Source of the DNA: Paragordius varius | Lineage: Eukaryota; Nematomorpha | Direction: 5' to 3' | NCBI GenBank assembly: GCA_964247055.1 | Contig: OZ176055.1 | Span: 5,022,001-5,086,000, forward strand | Length of the DNA stretch: 64,000 bases | Shown: positions 35,132-47,068 of the stretch, one piece after another | Numbering within the stretch: the stretch's first letter is position 1 | Layout: the number at the start of each line of letters is the position of its first letter | Notes under the pieces: model-generated | What the model was told of the DNA's origin: nothing | Database searches by the model: none | What the model saw: the letters and a program-made list of their open reading frames with translations, nothing else | Made by a program: the position numbers and the translations under genes

Positions 35132-35419
35132 TATATAAATATATATTATTGTAATAAATATTGATTGCGTTTTTACTTAATTCAAAAATGGTATTGTAGC
35201 CATATTTGACACAAAAAGCAGACGAATAATATTGAATCGTCTGCTGAATGAGATTAATAAAGAATGCAAAATGTTATACGGTAATAAATTAAAATATTTA
35301 AAAATAAGCAGAGTTTTTAACTTGTCATCAATTGAAAATTTCTAATATATAAAATGAGAGCTGTTAATTTAAAAAATATAATCAGTGTAGGCGCTTATTG
35401 GAGGTTGATATTTGGGATT
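35132..35419. other. AT-rich spacer, nothing recognised
   Basis: No coding or repeat structure seen. Confidence 0.4.
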
Positions 35420-35930
35420 TAATCTAATTAACACTTCTTTTTATGCAATGACATTTTGGGGCAGTTACCCCTGGGCTTAAAGTACTAACCAAACTACTGT
35501 TATAAAAGTAGATTTGGTTAACCACCCTCTTCTCCAGTTTTATAAAAAACTTAGAATTTTTACCGTTTTTTGACTTCTAGAGTCCCATATTCATAACTTC
35601 GAAACACGTTTGAAACGAACAGCTGATATTAAAATCGATCGATATTGGTAAATAATAATTTGAAAGCTACTTAATTATTTATATTCATAATAAACATATT
35701 GCTTGTTGTACGATTCAAAAAAATTTCAAAGACAAAATTGGCGGCGAAAAAATTTAAGGTGAGGATTTTTTACGATTTTCCATTGTTTTAATTTTTTTGT
35801 ATCATGCGCCTTAAGGATAAAGAAAGCATGTATCTAAATTTTGACCAAAGCTAAAATAATTTAAAGATATTTAAATTTTAAATGACTTTTGGGGTAAAAA
35901 TGAGCCTAAAAGGTTATGAAGTAAGAATAT
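35420..35930 (+). repeat. Dispersed repeat family 7, copy 3
   Basis: GACATTTTGGGG, GAGGATTTTT, ATCATGCGCCTTAAGG blocks match 16240-16740. A short remnant is at 40310-40360. Confidence 0.6.
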
Positions 35931-36902
35931 ATAAGTTATTACGCATATGTAGGAAAAAACTTTTAATATGAGAATAATATCATGAATATTTGAAATATTA
36001 TTAATTTCAAATAGTAAAGCATCTTCTAATATTACTTTTTAAATTCAATTATAACAATTATATGATGGAAATGAAGTTTATAAATTTAAAAAGGAAATTT
36101 TGCCTTTTCAGTTATATATTGAATCCTATTCATATAATATCTCTTAGTGTTTAATCAAATAATGGTTTATTTTTGAGCAGGTGAATATCATATACTATGT
36201 TATAGTATAAAAACTTCATAAAAAATAAATACTAAACATTCAGTTAATCAGATTTTATAGGGTTATTATAAATATTAATATTATATAAGACCTCCTATTC
36301 ATACACTATATATTTCAGTTATTAGTATAAATACAAAAAATTTTGTCGGTATAAAAAAATTTTTCCGTATAAAAAAAGATTTGTCCGCATAAAAAAATTT
36401 TAATCTTTTGATTTTATTTAAATGTCTGTTATAAAAAATTTTGTCTGTTAGTCAAAAAATCGTTTAAAATTTTACTGTAAGTTCTTTCTGGGAAATGAAA
36501 TTTAATTTAAGCGTATTTTAGGGAAATTCGAAGCATGGTGGAATGGCCATAAAAACATTTTAAGATATAAAAACATTTCCCTATTTAGTTTGATGTTTCT
36601 AGAAATTTTGATGATCTCAAATTTTGATCAAAAGACTCGTTTACGAATTTGGATAAATTAAAACAAAATTAATTAAGCGTAGATTTATTCATCAGCATCG
36701 AAATATAAAGATAATGTGTTTTTATATTCAGGGCCCAAAAAGTACCTTTTTATGGCCCTGAATTATGCATGCTTAAGTTCATATTTTTATTAAATGATTG
36801 ATTAAAAATACATATAATTGATGAGTTTTGGCTGATTTCAATATTTATTTATTCTTTGGTGCAAAAAAATCCGGCTTTAATATCTAATTTTGGTAATCTT
36901 CT
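35931..36902. other. AT-rich, no gene seen
   Basis: Contains three imperfect TTTGTCCGYATAAAAAAA-type tandem pieces near 36340-36410 and weak family-4 MITE similarity near 36500-36700. No coding sequence. Confidence 0.4.
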
Positions 36903-36910
36903 ATTTTTAT

Positions 36911-37655
36911 CAGGGCTTGGAACCGGTTCAAAAAAAGTGGAACCAGAACCGGGTCGGTTCCTGAATAAGTGGAACCGGAACCACATTGGTTAAAAATTTT
37001 GCGGTTCCTGACTTTTGATTAAATGATTTACAGAATTATTATTACCAAGATATAAACAATTATATATCAAACAATTCATTATAAATTGCCAAATGTATAG
37101 TGAAAGAAATATAGTGTAGCATAATAAATTAAAGAAATTATAAAAATATAATATAGGAAAAACTATAAGTACAAAGGTATAAATTGAGAGTTTAATTTAG
37201 TATGTCATATAAAAAAATCTTTATTTAACATTAAAAAATTATTAGACCAAGCTATTCGCTGGTCAAACTGCTTCAAAAGTCTGAAAATTGAAAATTAAGG
37301 GTGAAATTCCTTTCAACGGAGAGCTATATGTACGAACATATGTATTATAAATAAACTCGACTTATGACTATTACTTTTTTTAGGAGAGCCGAATCGCCCC
37401 AAAATTCAGAGGGTAGAGCTAATATAATATTAGGCGCTTAGTTTAGGTTTAGAGTTTGAAGTATGAAATATGTAGTGCTACAATCAAATTTAAACAATAA
37501 AATAGAATTTTTATAACAAAAATCATATGGGAACCAGTAATTAAGGGGGTGGAACCGGAACCGCGTTGGTTCCATCCCAATGTAACCGGTTCTTGTTAAA
37601 ATCCTAGGAACCGGGTTCCGGTTCCATGTGGTTCCGGTTCCGGTTCAAAGCCCTG
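36911..37655. mobile_element. hAT MITE with GGAACC-rich ends
   Basis: Ends CAGGGCTTGGAACCGGTTC and GAACC-rich reverse ending AAAGCCCTG, exact 8-bp duplication ATTTTTAT (36903-36910, 37656-37663). 745 bp, multiple GGTTCCGGTTCC motifs near both ends, AT-rich centre without coding sequence. Confidence 0.92.
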
Positions 37656-37663
37656 ATTTTTAT

Positions 37664-38624
37664 TAATTATAAAATGAAATTATTTTGTAGAGGAATTACC
37701 GAAATTAAAAATGTTCACACATATCAGAATTTGTTTAATTATTTTCCATTTCCATTTTCAAGTTCTTATTCCTTATTCGCCTTTTGCTACTTTAGCTACC
37801 CCATTTTATTTATTTAAATTGCTAAAACTCCTTGTTTATTTTTTCTTTTAAAGACATTACTATAATATTCAAACTTATTTTGAGTACAATTCTATATAAG
37901 ATTTTGTTTGTCCTAAAAAATTTTTTTAACTCAATAATTACGCATACGAATGCATATATTGCTAAAAAAACAAAATTATCCCATAAAAATAGCCTTTTAA
38001 AAAAGGGAGAAAATTATTTTGTAATATTAAATGTAAAAAATTTCTCATTTGCAAGAAAACATAACAAGATTTTAATAAAATGAGCTCGTGTTCTACTGTT
38101 TTTCCTCGACTCGCAAATGCGAGGCTGGGCATTTAAAAGTATGTTGATATGTATTGAAATCGCTTAAATGCCCATATGAACAAGGCATATAGATTGGCTT
38201 TTCATAATGCAGAGCCAAATTGTGAAAAATATTAATAAATTTTAATGTTCTATTATGTGATTGTTAATAGTTATTATGAAGTATTTTTATTTTTTAAATT
38301 AAATGGCAGGGGCATAATAGGTGCGATTTTCATGCCACTGCAAAAAATTTATGTGAACTGATTTGAAGTATGAATATTTGCATATGTGTCAAACGGCTTT
38401 GGGATATTTATTAAACCTATAGTGAATGGTCCTTGAAACATAAAATATGTATTATTCGGCCCGTCAAAATATTTTGGTGACCACCACTATGTTAAAGTTT
38501 TTGCCTACCGTTCTTCCCTGCTTCCATACACAACTTCAACAAATGTTGCTAAATTTTGAAATTTTAATCAAAGTATGAATTCAAAAAATTTACAGTGTCA
38601 CAACCCTATGCAAAAAAATACCTT
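37664..38624. other. No gene seen
   Basis: Two AT-rich open frames (37626-37817, 37832-38083) have no recognisable domain and read like AT noise. Confidence 0.4.
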
Positions 38625-39670
38625 ACACTGCATTCCAAATCGGGGAGTATAACTGGAGAATTATATATATTCTGATAAAAATGTATCAGGATTGTCATGG
38701 TGCTTTTGGTTTTGACCCTTACGAGTGATTTAAGAAATTGTGGCAAGTGCTCCATATCAGAAAATGGCAAAATTTGCGCATATTTTTTCAAATAAATTTT
38801 TTGGTGAAGGCTATAGGCCTCTTTCCAAAAAATATCACTAAAATATATCATAGAGGGAAAATAATACTTTTAATTTTAATTTAAAGACGTTGTCGAAAGT
38901 CCCAAATTTTTTGCCCTTCTAAAATAGGTTCCTTTTAAAAAATACTTAGGAGATCGGGCGATAAAAACTTTGAATATTGTTAAATTTTAACATTAGCTAA
39001 AAATATTTTTTAAAAAGGCACATCAAAATTGAATTTTTAGCGAAATTCTGTGGAAAAGTAGTATACTTTTTTTAGTCATGATATAAACGGTTTAAACACG
39101 CTTTTAAAAATAATAAAAACACTGTATCTATATAATTCAAAGAGTTTTGATTATAACAATCGTCTTCAAATTTATAAATTATTGTGTTTTTTTTAATAAA
39201 ATTTACCAAAATCTAGCAGAGAATCTTTAAATAAAAATGAAGCGATAGAAATGTTCAGCATCAAATTACGTAGAAAGGATTTTTTATACCGTTTCTGCCT
39301 CAAACTAGCATGAAGTGAGCTTCAATAAAATTTTCCTAAAAATCAAATTATTGAAAATAGTATGTATTTTTAATAAATATTTTTAGTATCAAAATTTCGC
39401 ATAAATTTAAAATTTTTTATTGCGCAATCGTGGCATTTATGCGTTTATTTTAAGAGGACTAGCTCATTTTAGAAAAACAATTGGAACCACATCTAATTAA
39501 ATTTTAAATATTGTTTTGCTTTCTATATGTTATATATGATTATAATTATTAGTGATGTTTTTGGAATTAGATTTTAACATAAAATTTTATTTAAAAAATG
39601 CGCGCAAGTTTTGAAATATTCTGATATGGAGCACTTACCACAAAAGTGGAAATAACCTTCTCAAATCACA
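38625..39670 (-). mobile_element. Family-4 MITE copy, right end lost
   Basis: Left end ACACTGCATTCCAAATCGGG next to TA, like the right end of the intact copy at 43461-44521 in reverse. Interior matches to about 39670. Confidence 0.65.
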
Positions 39671-40540
39671 AAATAATTTTGGCCAGTACATTAAATAAAT
39701 TTTTTAGATAGATTGAATGATAATCTTACAAAATGAGTAAAATATTAGGGAAATGTCATGGGATTAAATGCAAAAAGTATGGGCCAAGTAATATATATTT
39801 GGAATGATTTTAACACTCAGTTGCATCTAAAATCTTATGGCAAAAACATAATTTGGAGTATTTTTACAGAACGGTTTGCACATGAAAATTTAAAATTATA
39901 AAATTTATATTATATCTAAAATATAGAGTTGATGCATATATTATATTTTTAGACAAAAAGTCTTAAGTCTGTACCTCTTTGTCCGTATATTGTAAATTAA
40001 ATTTTACATATAAGAAGTTTAATCAGAAATTCTATATCTATTTAGCCATTTTTAATTTCAGTTAACCAGCGCATTACTTTATTGAATAGCAAAAATTGAG
40101 TTTCAAGCTTATATTACGTTTGTCAGAAATATTTATTTGTTAGTTACAGCTATGCTATTTATCATGCGCTTTTTACGTAGTAATTTTCCATGGGTAATGT
40201 AAAAAAACTTTTTATATATTTTAATATTAATGCATCTATGTAATTATATCAATTTAATATAGGCTAGTTTGGAAGGCAACTACGTCTTCTATCTTTTCTC
40301 TTTTTGTCGATTACATTTTGGGGAAGTTTTGCGCATAAGTCATTTTCTATTAAAGAGAAAGTTCCTTTCTTATTTTAATGTATCCAAAGATAGCTCCAAA
40401 ATCCGCTTTAACAAATTTTATAATTAATTATATTAAAAAATTGTATGCTAAAATGTATAAGCTCTTTGATGTAAATTAATATTCTACAACCATTACACAT
40501 CTACACAGCGCACAAAATCGGGGGATAAAATATAATAAAT
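39671..40540. other. AT-rich, no gene seen
   Basis: Only a short family-7 remnant (ACATTTTGGGGAAGTTTT, 40314). No coding sequence recognised. Confidence 0.4.
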
Positions 40541-40735
40541 TGGTAGGCGTGATGGTATAGTAGATAGGGGGCCGGACTCTCACACTGCGTGCCTGAGTTC
40601 GATCCCCGAAACTACGCATTTTTTCCATCATCACTGTCAGCCCTGGGCAGGCGAGTGTTAATGCCTTCACAAGTCCTTATACAATTTAAGTCCTTACCCT
40701 TTATAAAAAAGGAAAAAAGAGACTCTAAACTGTAT
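40541..40735 (+). mobile_element. tRNA-derived SINE, copy 2
   Basis: A-box-like TGGTATAGTAGA at 40554 and B-box GAGTTCGATCC near 40595, spaced as in an RNA polymerase III promoter, then a body shared with 12713-12891. Ends in AAACTGTATATT followed by AT-rich tail. About 195 bp. Parent tRNA not identified. Confidence 0.88.
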
Positions 40736-41239
40736 ATTTTTTTATATATCCCGTTACAAAAATTTATCAAGATTATTGGTGCATTTTTAGGAAATAAAGT
40801 TTTTTTTGAGAAAAGTAAATACTTCAAAAATATTAAAATATGTCATAAACTATATTAAAACAAAACAATATTTTTATTACTTTTTATATTTTATATGGCT
40901 CTGAAAGTCGCTAATTTTCGGAACGCCTTAAATGGTCTGGTTAAAATAAACGTGAAAATGCCGTTGACGATAATAACCTTTAATAGATGCACGATTTTGA
41001 CATCAAATTTTTTTATAATGCCTTATTTAGTTTTCACGCAATTAAACACATGTTTTTAATCGAGAGGGAAAGATATGGTATACCTACCCTATTTTTATCT
41101 AACTTTTTATCAAAAACATTGATTTTATACTTTCTCCAAACATACTGGACATCTTTTATATTTTATTCCATACATATCCTTAACATATTTCTTATCTCAC
41201 CTCACATTCTAAGCACGTTTGAAAATATTGAAATCGCGC
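40736..41239. other. No gene seen
   Basis: AT-rich. The 40987-41286 open frame becomes LINE-like only at its 3' end. Confidence 0.4.
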
Positions 41240-41490
41240 AATCTCCGCCTTCGTATAGACGCATGGAACTTACGAGGCGCTCATAACATAATAAATTAGA
41301 TTTAATTGTAAACAAAATGACCAAGCATAAAATTGACATACTCGGAATTTCTGAATCACATATTCCTTCCGAAACTTTAGAATTTGGCAATTATATAATA
41401 TATTATTCTGGCCATAACTCTTTAAAATACAACGGTGTCGGTATAGTAATGAATAAAAAGCTTGCTAATTTAATACACTTGCTGGCTTAA
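41240..41490 (+). mobile_element. LINE endonuclease N-terminal fragment
   Basis: LDLIVNKMTKHKIDILGISE, then a short loop, then YYSGHNSLKYNGVGIVMNKK: start of the apurinic-like endonuclease of non-LTR elements. Cut on the right by a MITE end (41480-41562) of the GGTGATAAAAA family. Confidence 0.75.
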
Positions 41491-41679
41491 GTAAACTTGC
41501 TCACTTGCTACGCTTGTACAAGTCAAATGCGACATTTTTATCACCTCACTCTTTGTGAAACAAAAATCATAAAATAAGTTCTATCGATATAATATGGCCA
41601 ATTTTAAATAGCTACAAAAACCGTAAATGGTTAAAGACATTTTTCTTTAAATTTTTAGAACTTTTTATATCCATTTCGT

Positions 41680-43451
41680 CTATCAACACCGATTCAAATT
41701 GGTGTATCTCAATAGCCCACAATATTTAAGTTCATATTTATAAAAAAACTAATGAAAGAAACGATTACAATTTAAATTTATGCTTCTAACCTAATTAAAA
41801 TTATACAAATAAGCCAAATTATCTAAATAAAATTTAGTTTTCGAAAAAAGGCACGTATCAAACTAGACGCCATTTTTACTTTACAATAATTTTAAAAAAA
41901 TATCGTATTTATTTGATTTTAAGCCTAAAGTTTATTTTTTATTAACACTTCGATTCAAATTGGGGTATCTATATACCCCAGACTAAATTTATGTTAGGAT
42001 TTTAAAAAAACTACCGAAGGAAACGGTACCAATTTAAAATATTATTTCTATCCTAATAAAAATTACAAAAATATGCCAAAATCTGTAAATAAAATTTGGC
42101 TTTGAAAAAAACCATATCAAACTATTTCGACACCATTTTTACTTTCAACATTTTTGTAAAATATCGTGTTTATTTGATTTAAAGCTAAAATTAGAGCTAA
42201 TTTTTCATTAAAATCATATCTTACATTGATAGAAACAGAAAAAGTATTTCATTTTGCATTGCAATTTAGTTGATGCACACATGTCATATTGACTAAATTT
42301 TTACCTTGAGTGTACAAAATAAATAACATCTAGTATTTTTGAATGAAATTTCGGTTTAATATTGTTATATAAGTGAATTTTGCCATGTTTTCGATTCCTT
42401 CTTGTTTAAAGAATTTAATTTTAAACAAGCCTGGGTTTACTACCCAAATTTGAATCGACTGACTGAAATAAATGTGTTGTATCCAAGTGTTAAAATCAAT
42501 TTAACATTGATATAAACAGAAAAAAGGGTTTTCGCATTATTTTTAGATTTAGCTTATGCACACATGTAATTTTGGCTAAATGTTTATCTATGAGTTTTAC
42601 CTCTGAATAAGTAATAACAAGTATTTTTGACTGGATATTTTTTATATTTAAGTTCCTTAATGTTATATAGGTGCAAACTTTTGCTATGGTTTTAATTTTA
42701 AATATTTTGAAATATTTAAATTTAAAGAAACCGGGTATTCGACTACCCCATTTGAATCGAAGGATTGAAATTAAAGTGCTATATCCAAGGGTTAATTTCA
42801 AAATTTTTATCATAATAATTACTTCACAGCGATGCGTGATAGGGCCAACTAATATTATATAATTAAGTGAAAATAGTTATACGGGATACATAAAAAAATA
42901 TTTTAATACATATGATTTAATATTTGGACACAACACATTCATTTGAGTCCTCGATTCAAATTGGGATAGTTATACCCCAGGCTTTATTATAAATATTTCA
43001 AAAATATGAAATAAATTGACACAATGGCATAATTAAACTTATATAACATTAATGACCCGAAATATGAAAAAAATTTAAACTTTATTAATGGAGAGGTGAA
43101 ATTTAAAAATAAAAATTTAGAAATGACATCTGTTCATATAAATATTAATATAATGAAAAATATACCACTTTTTTGTTTAATCAATGTTAAATGTGATTTT
43201 AAAAATATAATCTGAATTTTAGGCTTAGAATCAAATAAACACGATATTATGGATAAAAGATGTAAAAATGGAGTCCAAGTAGTTTAGTAAGGAATTTTTT
43301 AATACCTAAATTTTATTTAGATATTTTGGCTAATTTATATAATTTTTATTAGGTCATAAATTCAAAATAAAACCTTGTTTATAGTAGTTTTTAAAATATC
43401 AACTTAAATATTGTCTGGTGTATTTAGATCCCCCAATTTGAATCGAAGTGT
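41680..43451. repeat. Cluster of MITE family 5 copies
   Basis: At least three partly overlapping copies: 41946-42494 with ends TTAACACTTCGATTCAAATT and its counterpart TGTTGTATCCAAGTGTTAA; 42496-42800, partial; 42922-43451 with ACACAACACATTCATTTGAG at the left and CAATTTGAATCGAAGTGTTA at the right. No ORF of known type. Confidence 0.6.
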
Positions 43452-43460
43452 TAATATATA

Positions 43461-44521
43461 ACACTGTGTCCACAAAAAAACCTGTTTAAATATATTTATT
43501 TTGATTGTAATTTGTAATAAAACTTTTTTAAAGGCTAAATCCTTGCGCCCAAATATATCACTATTATAAACTACCCATAAACAAAACAATTTTTTAAAAA
43601 TATTTTAATTTTTAGTTGTCGGTTAAGTATCAATTTTTTTTGTTCGTCAAAAAAGCGTGAGTTTTTTTAAAGTAAACACAAAAATGCCAGGATTGCGCAA
43701 AAATTTGAAATATATGCTAGATTTAGAAATCAAAAATAAACATTTCAAAAAATGCATGCTTTTACAAAAAAATTTTGGCAAAATTTTGTCAAAGCTTACT
43801 TTATCCTATATTTAAGCATGATGGAAACGATATAAAAACAATTGAAATATTATAAAAGCTCTTTTTCTTTATAATAAGTTGATGCACGTTTTTATAATAT
43901 CATAATTTTGATTAAAACATTCGTTCCTTTTCAAAATTTCAAATATATATTGTGTTTTATATAAAACTTCACCAAAATTTAAAAGTAAACGAACCTTTAA
44001 ATTATTTGGAAGCGATAGAATCGTCACTAACTTCTATATAAATGCGTTTTTAGCCCTTTTCATAAAAGCTTAATATAGGTACGCTTCAACAAAATTTTAA
44101 AAACTAAATATTTGAAGAAGGCATTTTTTTAAAATTATATTTTTATGTCAAAATTTAGCATAATTTTAAAATCTTATCGCGCAAATTTGATTATGCTTTT
44201 ATTTTAAATTAACTAGCTAAATTTAAAAAAGCAAAAAATTGGGACTTTCGGAACATCTAAAAAAATATTTTTAAAATATTGTTTGCTATTTCTAGCTATT
44301 TTATAATATATTTTAGTAATTGTTTTAGAATGAAGCATTTTCGCACCAAATAAATTCTAAGAAAAATTGTCCCAAATTTTGCCATTATCTGATATCAAGA
44401 ACACACCACAAAAGTATTAATAACTTTCCTATATCCCTTAAAAGAACCAAAACCAAAAGCATGATAATCTTCATTTTTCCTATTCAAGGTTATTTTTTTA
44501 CCCCAATTTTGGATGCAGTGT
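43461..44521 (+). mobile_element. Family-4 MITE, intact ends, just upstream of PP1
   Basis: Inverted ends ACACTGTGTCCACAAAAAAA and TTTTGGATGCAGTGT, TA on both sides, 1061 bp. Ends 109 bp before the PP1 ATG, so the PP1 promoter lies in or next to it. TA target and terminus suggest a Tc1/mariner-like family. Confidence 0.75.
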
Positions 44522-44630
44522 TATATCAAATGATATTTGATATTACAAATCATAATTGGACTGAAATAAAAGTTAAATAGATCTGATTTTTTGAACGAAT
44601 GACATTTTTTGCTTGAGAAGTCACTATTTT

Positions 44631-47068
44631 ATGGATCTAGATGATCTTATAACTAAATTATTAGACAGTATTATAAATTTAATGGTAGAAACCTACCGAA
44701 ATAAATTGGTCAACTTAGATGAAAATCATATAATAAATTTATGCTTGCGTTCAAGAGATATATTTTTGAATCAATCTATTTTATTAGAATTAGAAGCTCC
44801 TTTAAAGATATGTGGTGAATAATTTATTTATTTAGGCGATGTACATGGACAGTTTTCTGATTTATTACGTCTTTTTGATACAGGAGGTTATCCACCCGAA
44901 TCTAATTATTTGTTTTTGGGTGACTATGTTGATAGGGGAAAACAGTCTTTGGAAACAATATGTCTTTTGTTGGCTTACAAAATCAAATATCCAGAAAATT
45001 TTTTCCTTCTACGAGGAAACCATGAATGTGCAAGCATTAATAGAATCTATGGATTTTATGACGAATGTATGTTTAAATTAATTTTAGGTAAACGTCGGTA
45101 TAGCATTAAACTATGGAAAACATTTACTGATTGTTTTAACTCTTTGCCCATAGCCGCTATCATTGATGAAAAAATTTTTTGTTGTCATGGAGGTTTATCA
45201 CCAGATCTTCAGTGTTTTGAACAAATTAAACGAATCATGAGGCCCACAGATGTGCCGGATACTGGTATAATGTGTTATAGTATAAGGTTTATTATGTGAT
45301 TTGATGTGGTCTGATCCGGACAAAGATATTATTGGCTGGGGTGAAAACGATCGAGGAGTATCATTTACATTTGGATGTGATATTGTTTCAAAATTTTTAA
45401 ATAAACATGATTTGGATTTGATTTGTAGGGCTCATCAAGTATATTAATTAAAAGAACAAAGATTATTATGATTTAGTTATTTTTATTAATTATATTATGA
45501 TTTAATTTAGTATAAATACTAATTTATGATTATTTGCGTATTTTGAAGTTTTATGGGCATTTACCATTGATTTTTTATATCTTACCATGTTAGTTCAAAT
45601 CTATTCCGCTTCAATAAAATTTAACTAAAAGGTTTTTATTATTACAGAATCTATGTATTATACGATAATATTAAAAATATATATAACATAATTCAATACA
45701 AATCCTTATATCACATAAAAATTACTCAGGTTTTCCTAAACGATTTATAAATCAGTTTTGACCTTAGCATCTATCAAAATGGTTTCAAAATAACGTATAT
45801 ATAGAAAAACTTATTAATGTTAGTTATTATTTAAATTATTGCATTTTTAAGGATATTTTGGGTTTGATGCTACACAAATTCTTTTTTTTGCATAAAAATC
45901 TTTATTCTTTATATTAAACTACTATTTGTAAAAAACATGGGACACCACAAATTATTGATCATTCATCACGCTGTTTTAAGTAAGTATTTTAAGCATCCAT
46001 GAAACAACTGCCTAAATAGCGTTTATTAACATTTTTTGTTTAAGATATATTGGTAAGCGTTAAGATAAAACTTTTACAACACCCGAACAAAAAAGTTTAT
46101 TATAACGATAAACAGATTAACGTAAACCGCTAATTGTCTAACGTAAACACAGTTAATACTCTTTTATATTTTACCTATGTATTAATTTTGAAATAGGTAT
46201 TATTGATTGTTACTATAGTTCATTGTCGAAGTCTGTCATAGCACATTCGGCGTCTACTCTAACAGGTCTGTCAATTTTTCTTAATTGGTGCGACATCTTC
46301 TCTTTTCCTTGGACGATCTTTTTTTATTTCTTGGTTCCTAAATACATATCCATACTTTTTACGATAACATGACCAAAGAAGATTATTTTATACTATTTTT
46401 AGTGATTCTCGCATAATTTTTATACAAAAAAATTTCGAAGTTAAATTTTTGCGTGTGTTCACACTTGAATTAAGTTATAAAATTATTTCATTTATAAATG
46501 CGCACAGCGTATTAGAGCTCTTTTTTGAAGCCCCTAAGTCGAGCGTAGGTTGATGATAAAAACGATTTTTTAAAGACACAAATCCAGGCAATTTTTTGAA
46601 ATTATTCAATGATGGTTTACATTTAATTACAAATATTAAAAGAAAATGTTTGTTTTTAGTTATATGGGTTTGCTTTAAAATTATCGCAAAGAATACAATC
46701 GTGTATCAGCAAAACATAGAAAAGTCAATAATAAAAGTCCTTGCATTTTTTAAAAGCCGTTTTTTTTAGTTAAAAATTAATAAAACTTTATTTGTAGTTA
46801 TTTTAATTTTTTGGCAAGTTTTCTTAAGATATTTTGTCATATAAATTGATTTTCAATGTATTTTTATATAAATGCCTGTTTGTATTAATAAGTTTTAATA
46901 AATTATATATGGTAATATTAGGTTGTTGAGGATGGTTATGAATTTTTTGCCAAACGACAATTAGTTACCTTATTTAGTGCTCCCAATTATTGCGGAGAAT
47001 TTGATAACGCTGGTGCAATGATGACAATAGACGAATCGTTATTGTGCTCTTTTCAAGTTATTCTTTAG
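44631..47068 (+). CDS. Protein phosphatase 1 catalytic subunit (PP1)
   Basis: Ser/Thr phosphatase of the PPP family, PP1 type, a two-metal enzyme of nucleus and cytoplasm that works with many regulatory subunits. Six exons: 44631-44667, 44689-44814, 44836-45066, 45088-45264, 45287-45438, 46922-47068. The start is ATG 44631 ([12 protein letters not shown]), about where other PP1 proteins start. Catalytic motifs are intact: GDVHGQ (GDxHG, completed by splicing exons 2 and 3), GDYVDRG, RGNHE, HGGLSPD, and RAHQ before the last intron. The PP1-specific runs [18 protein letters not shown] and [16 protein letters not shown] are present. Introns 1-4 are 21, 21, 21 and 22 nt; intron 5 is 1483 nt. The last exon reads ...CSFQVIL then TAG, so the protein ends where the catalytic core ends and the usual disordered C-tail is missing or lies in an unseen exon. 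A MITE ends about 110 bp upstream of the ATG. Confidence 0.93.
44668..44688 (+). other. 21-nt intron 1 of PP1
   Basis: Begins GTATTA and ends GGTAG, phase 1. It is a multiple of three with no stop, so splicing is inferred only from better alignment of [15 protein letters not shown] to PP1 and from likeness to the other tiny introns. Confidence 0.65.
44815..44835 (+). other. 21-nt intron 2 of PP1
   Basis: Begins GTGAAT and ends TTTAG. It contains an in-frame TAA; removal makes the invariant KICGDVHGQ catalytic segment. Confidence 0.95.
45067..45087 (+). other. 21-nt intron 3 of PP1
   Basis: Begins GTATGT and ends TTTTAG. Removal restores the invariant PP1 segment [13 protein letters not shown]; retention would add seven residues inside a core helix region. 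Confidence 0.95.
45265..45286 (+). other. 22-nt intron 4 of PP1
   Basis: Begins GTATAA and ends TATAAG. Retention shifts frame; removal joins DVPDTG to [13 protein letters not shown], exactly the PP1 core. Confidence 0.95.
45439..46921 (+). other. Large intron 5 of PP1 (1483 nt)
   Basis: Begins GTATAT after RAHQ and ends AATATTAG before [11 protein letters not shown]-rich filler. At 46205-46385, minus strand, there is a decayed LINE C-terminal piece (FFGHV-like followed by a basic Arg/Lys-rich stretch). No other gene seen. Confidence 0.85.

Noticed and set aside
37626-38083. Two ORFs of 63 and 83 codons
   Set aside because: Composition of random AT-rich DNA, no domain, no splice signals.
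40541-40620. Functional tRNA gene
   Set aside because: Has A- and B-box-like blocks but no complete cloverleaf that I can draw, and continues into a repeat body shared with 12713-12891.
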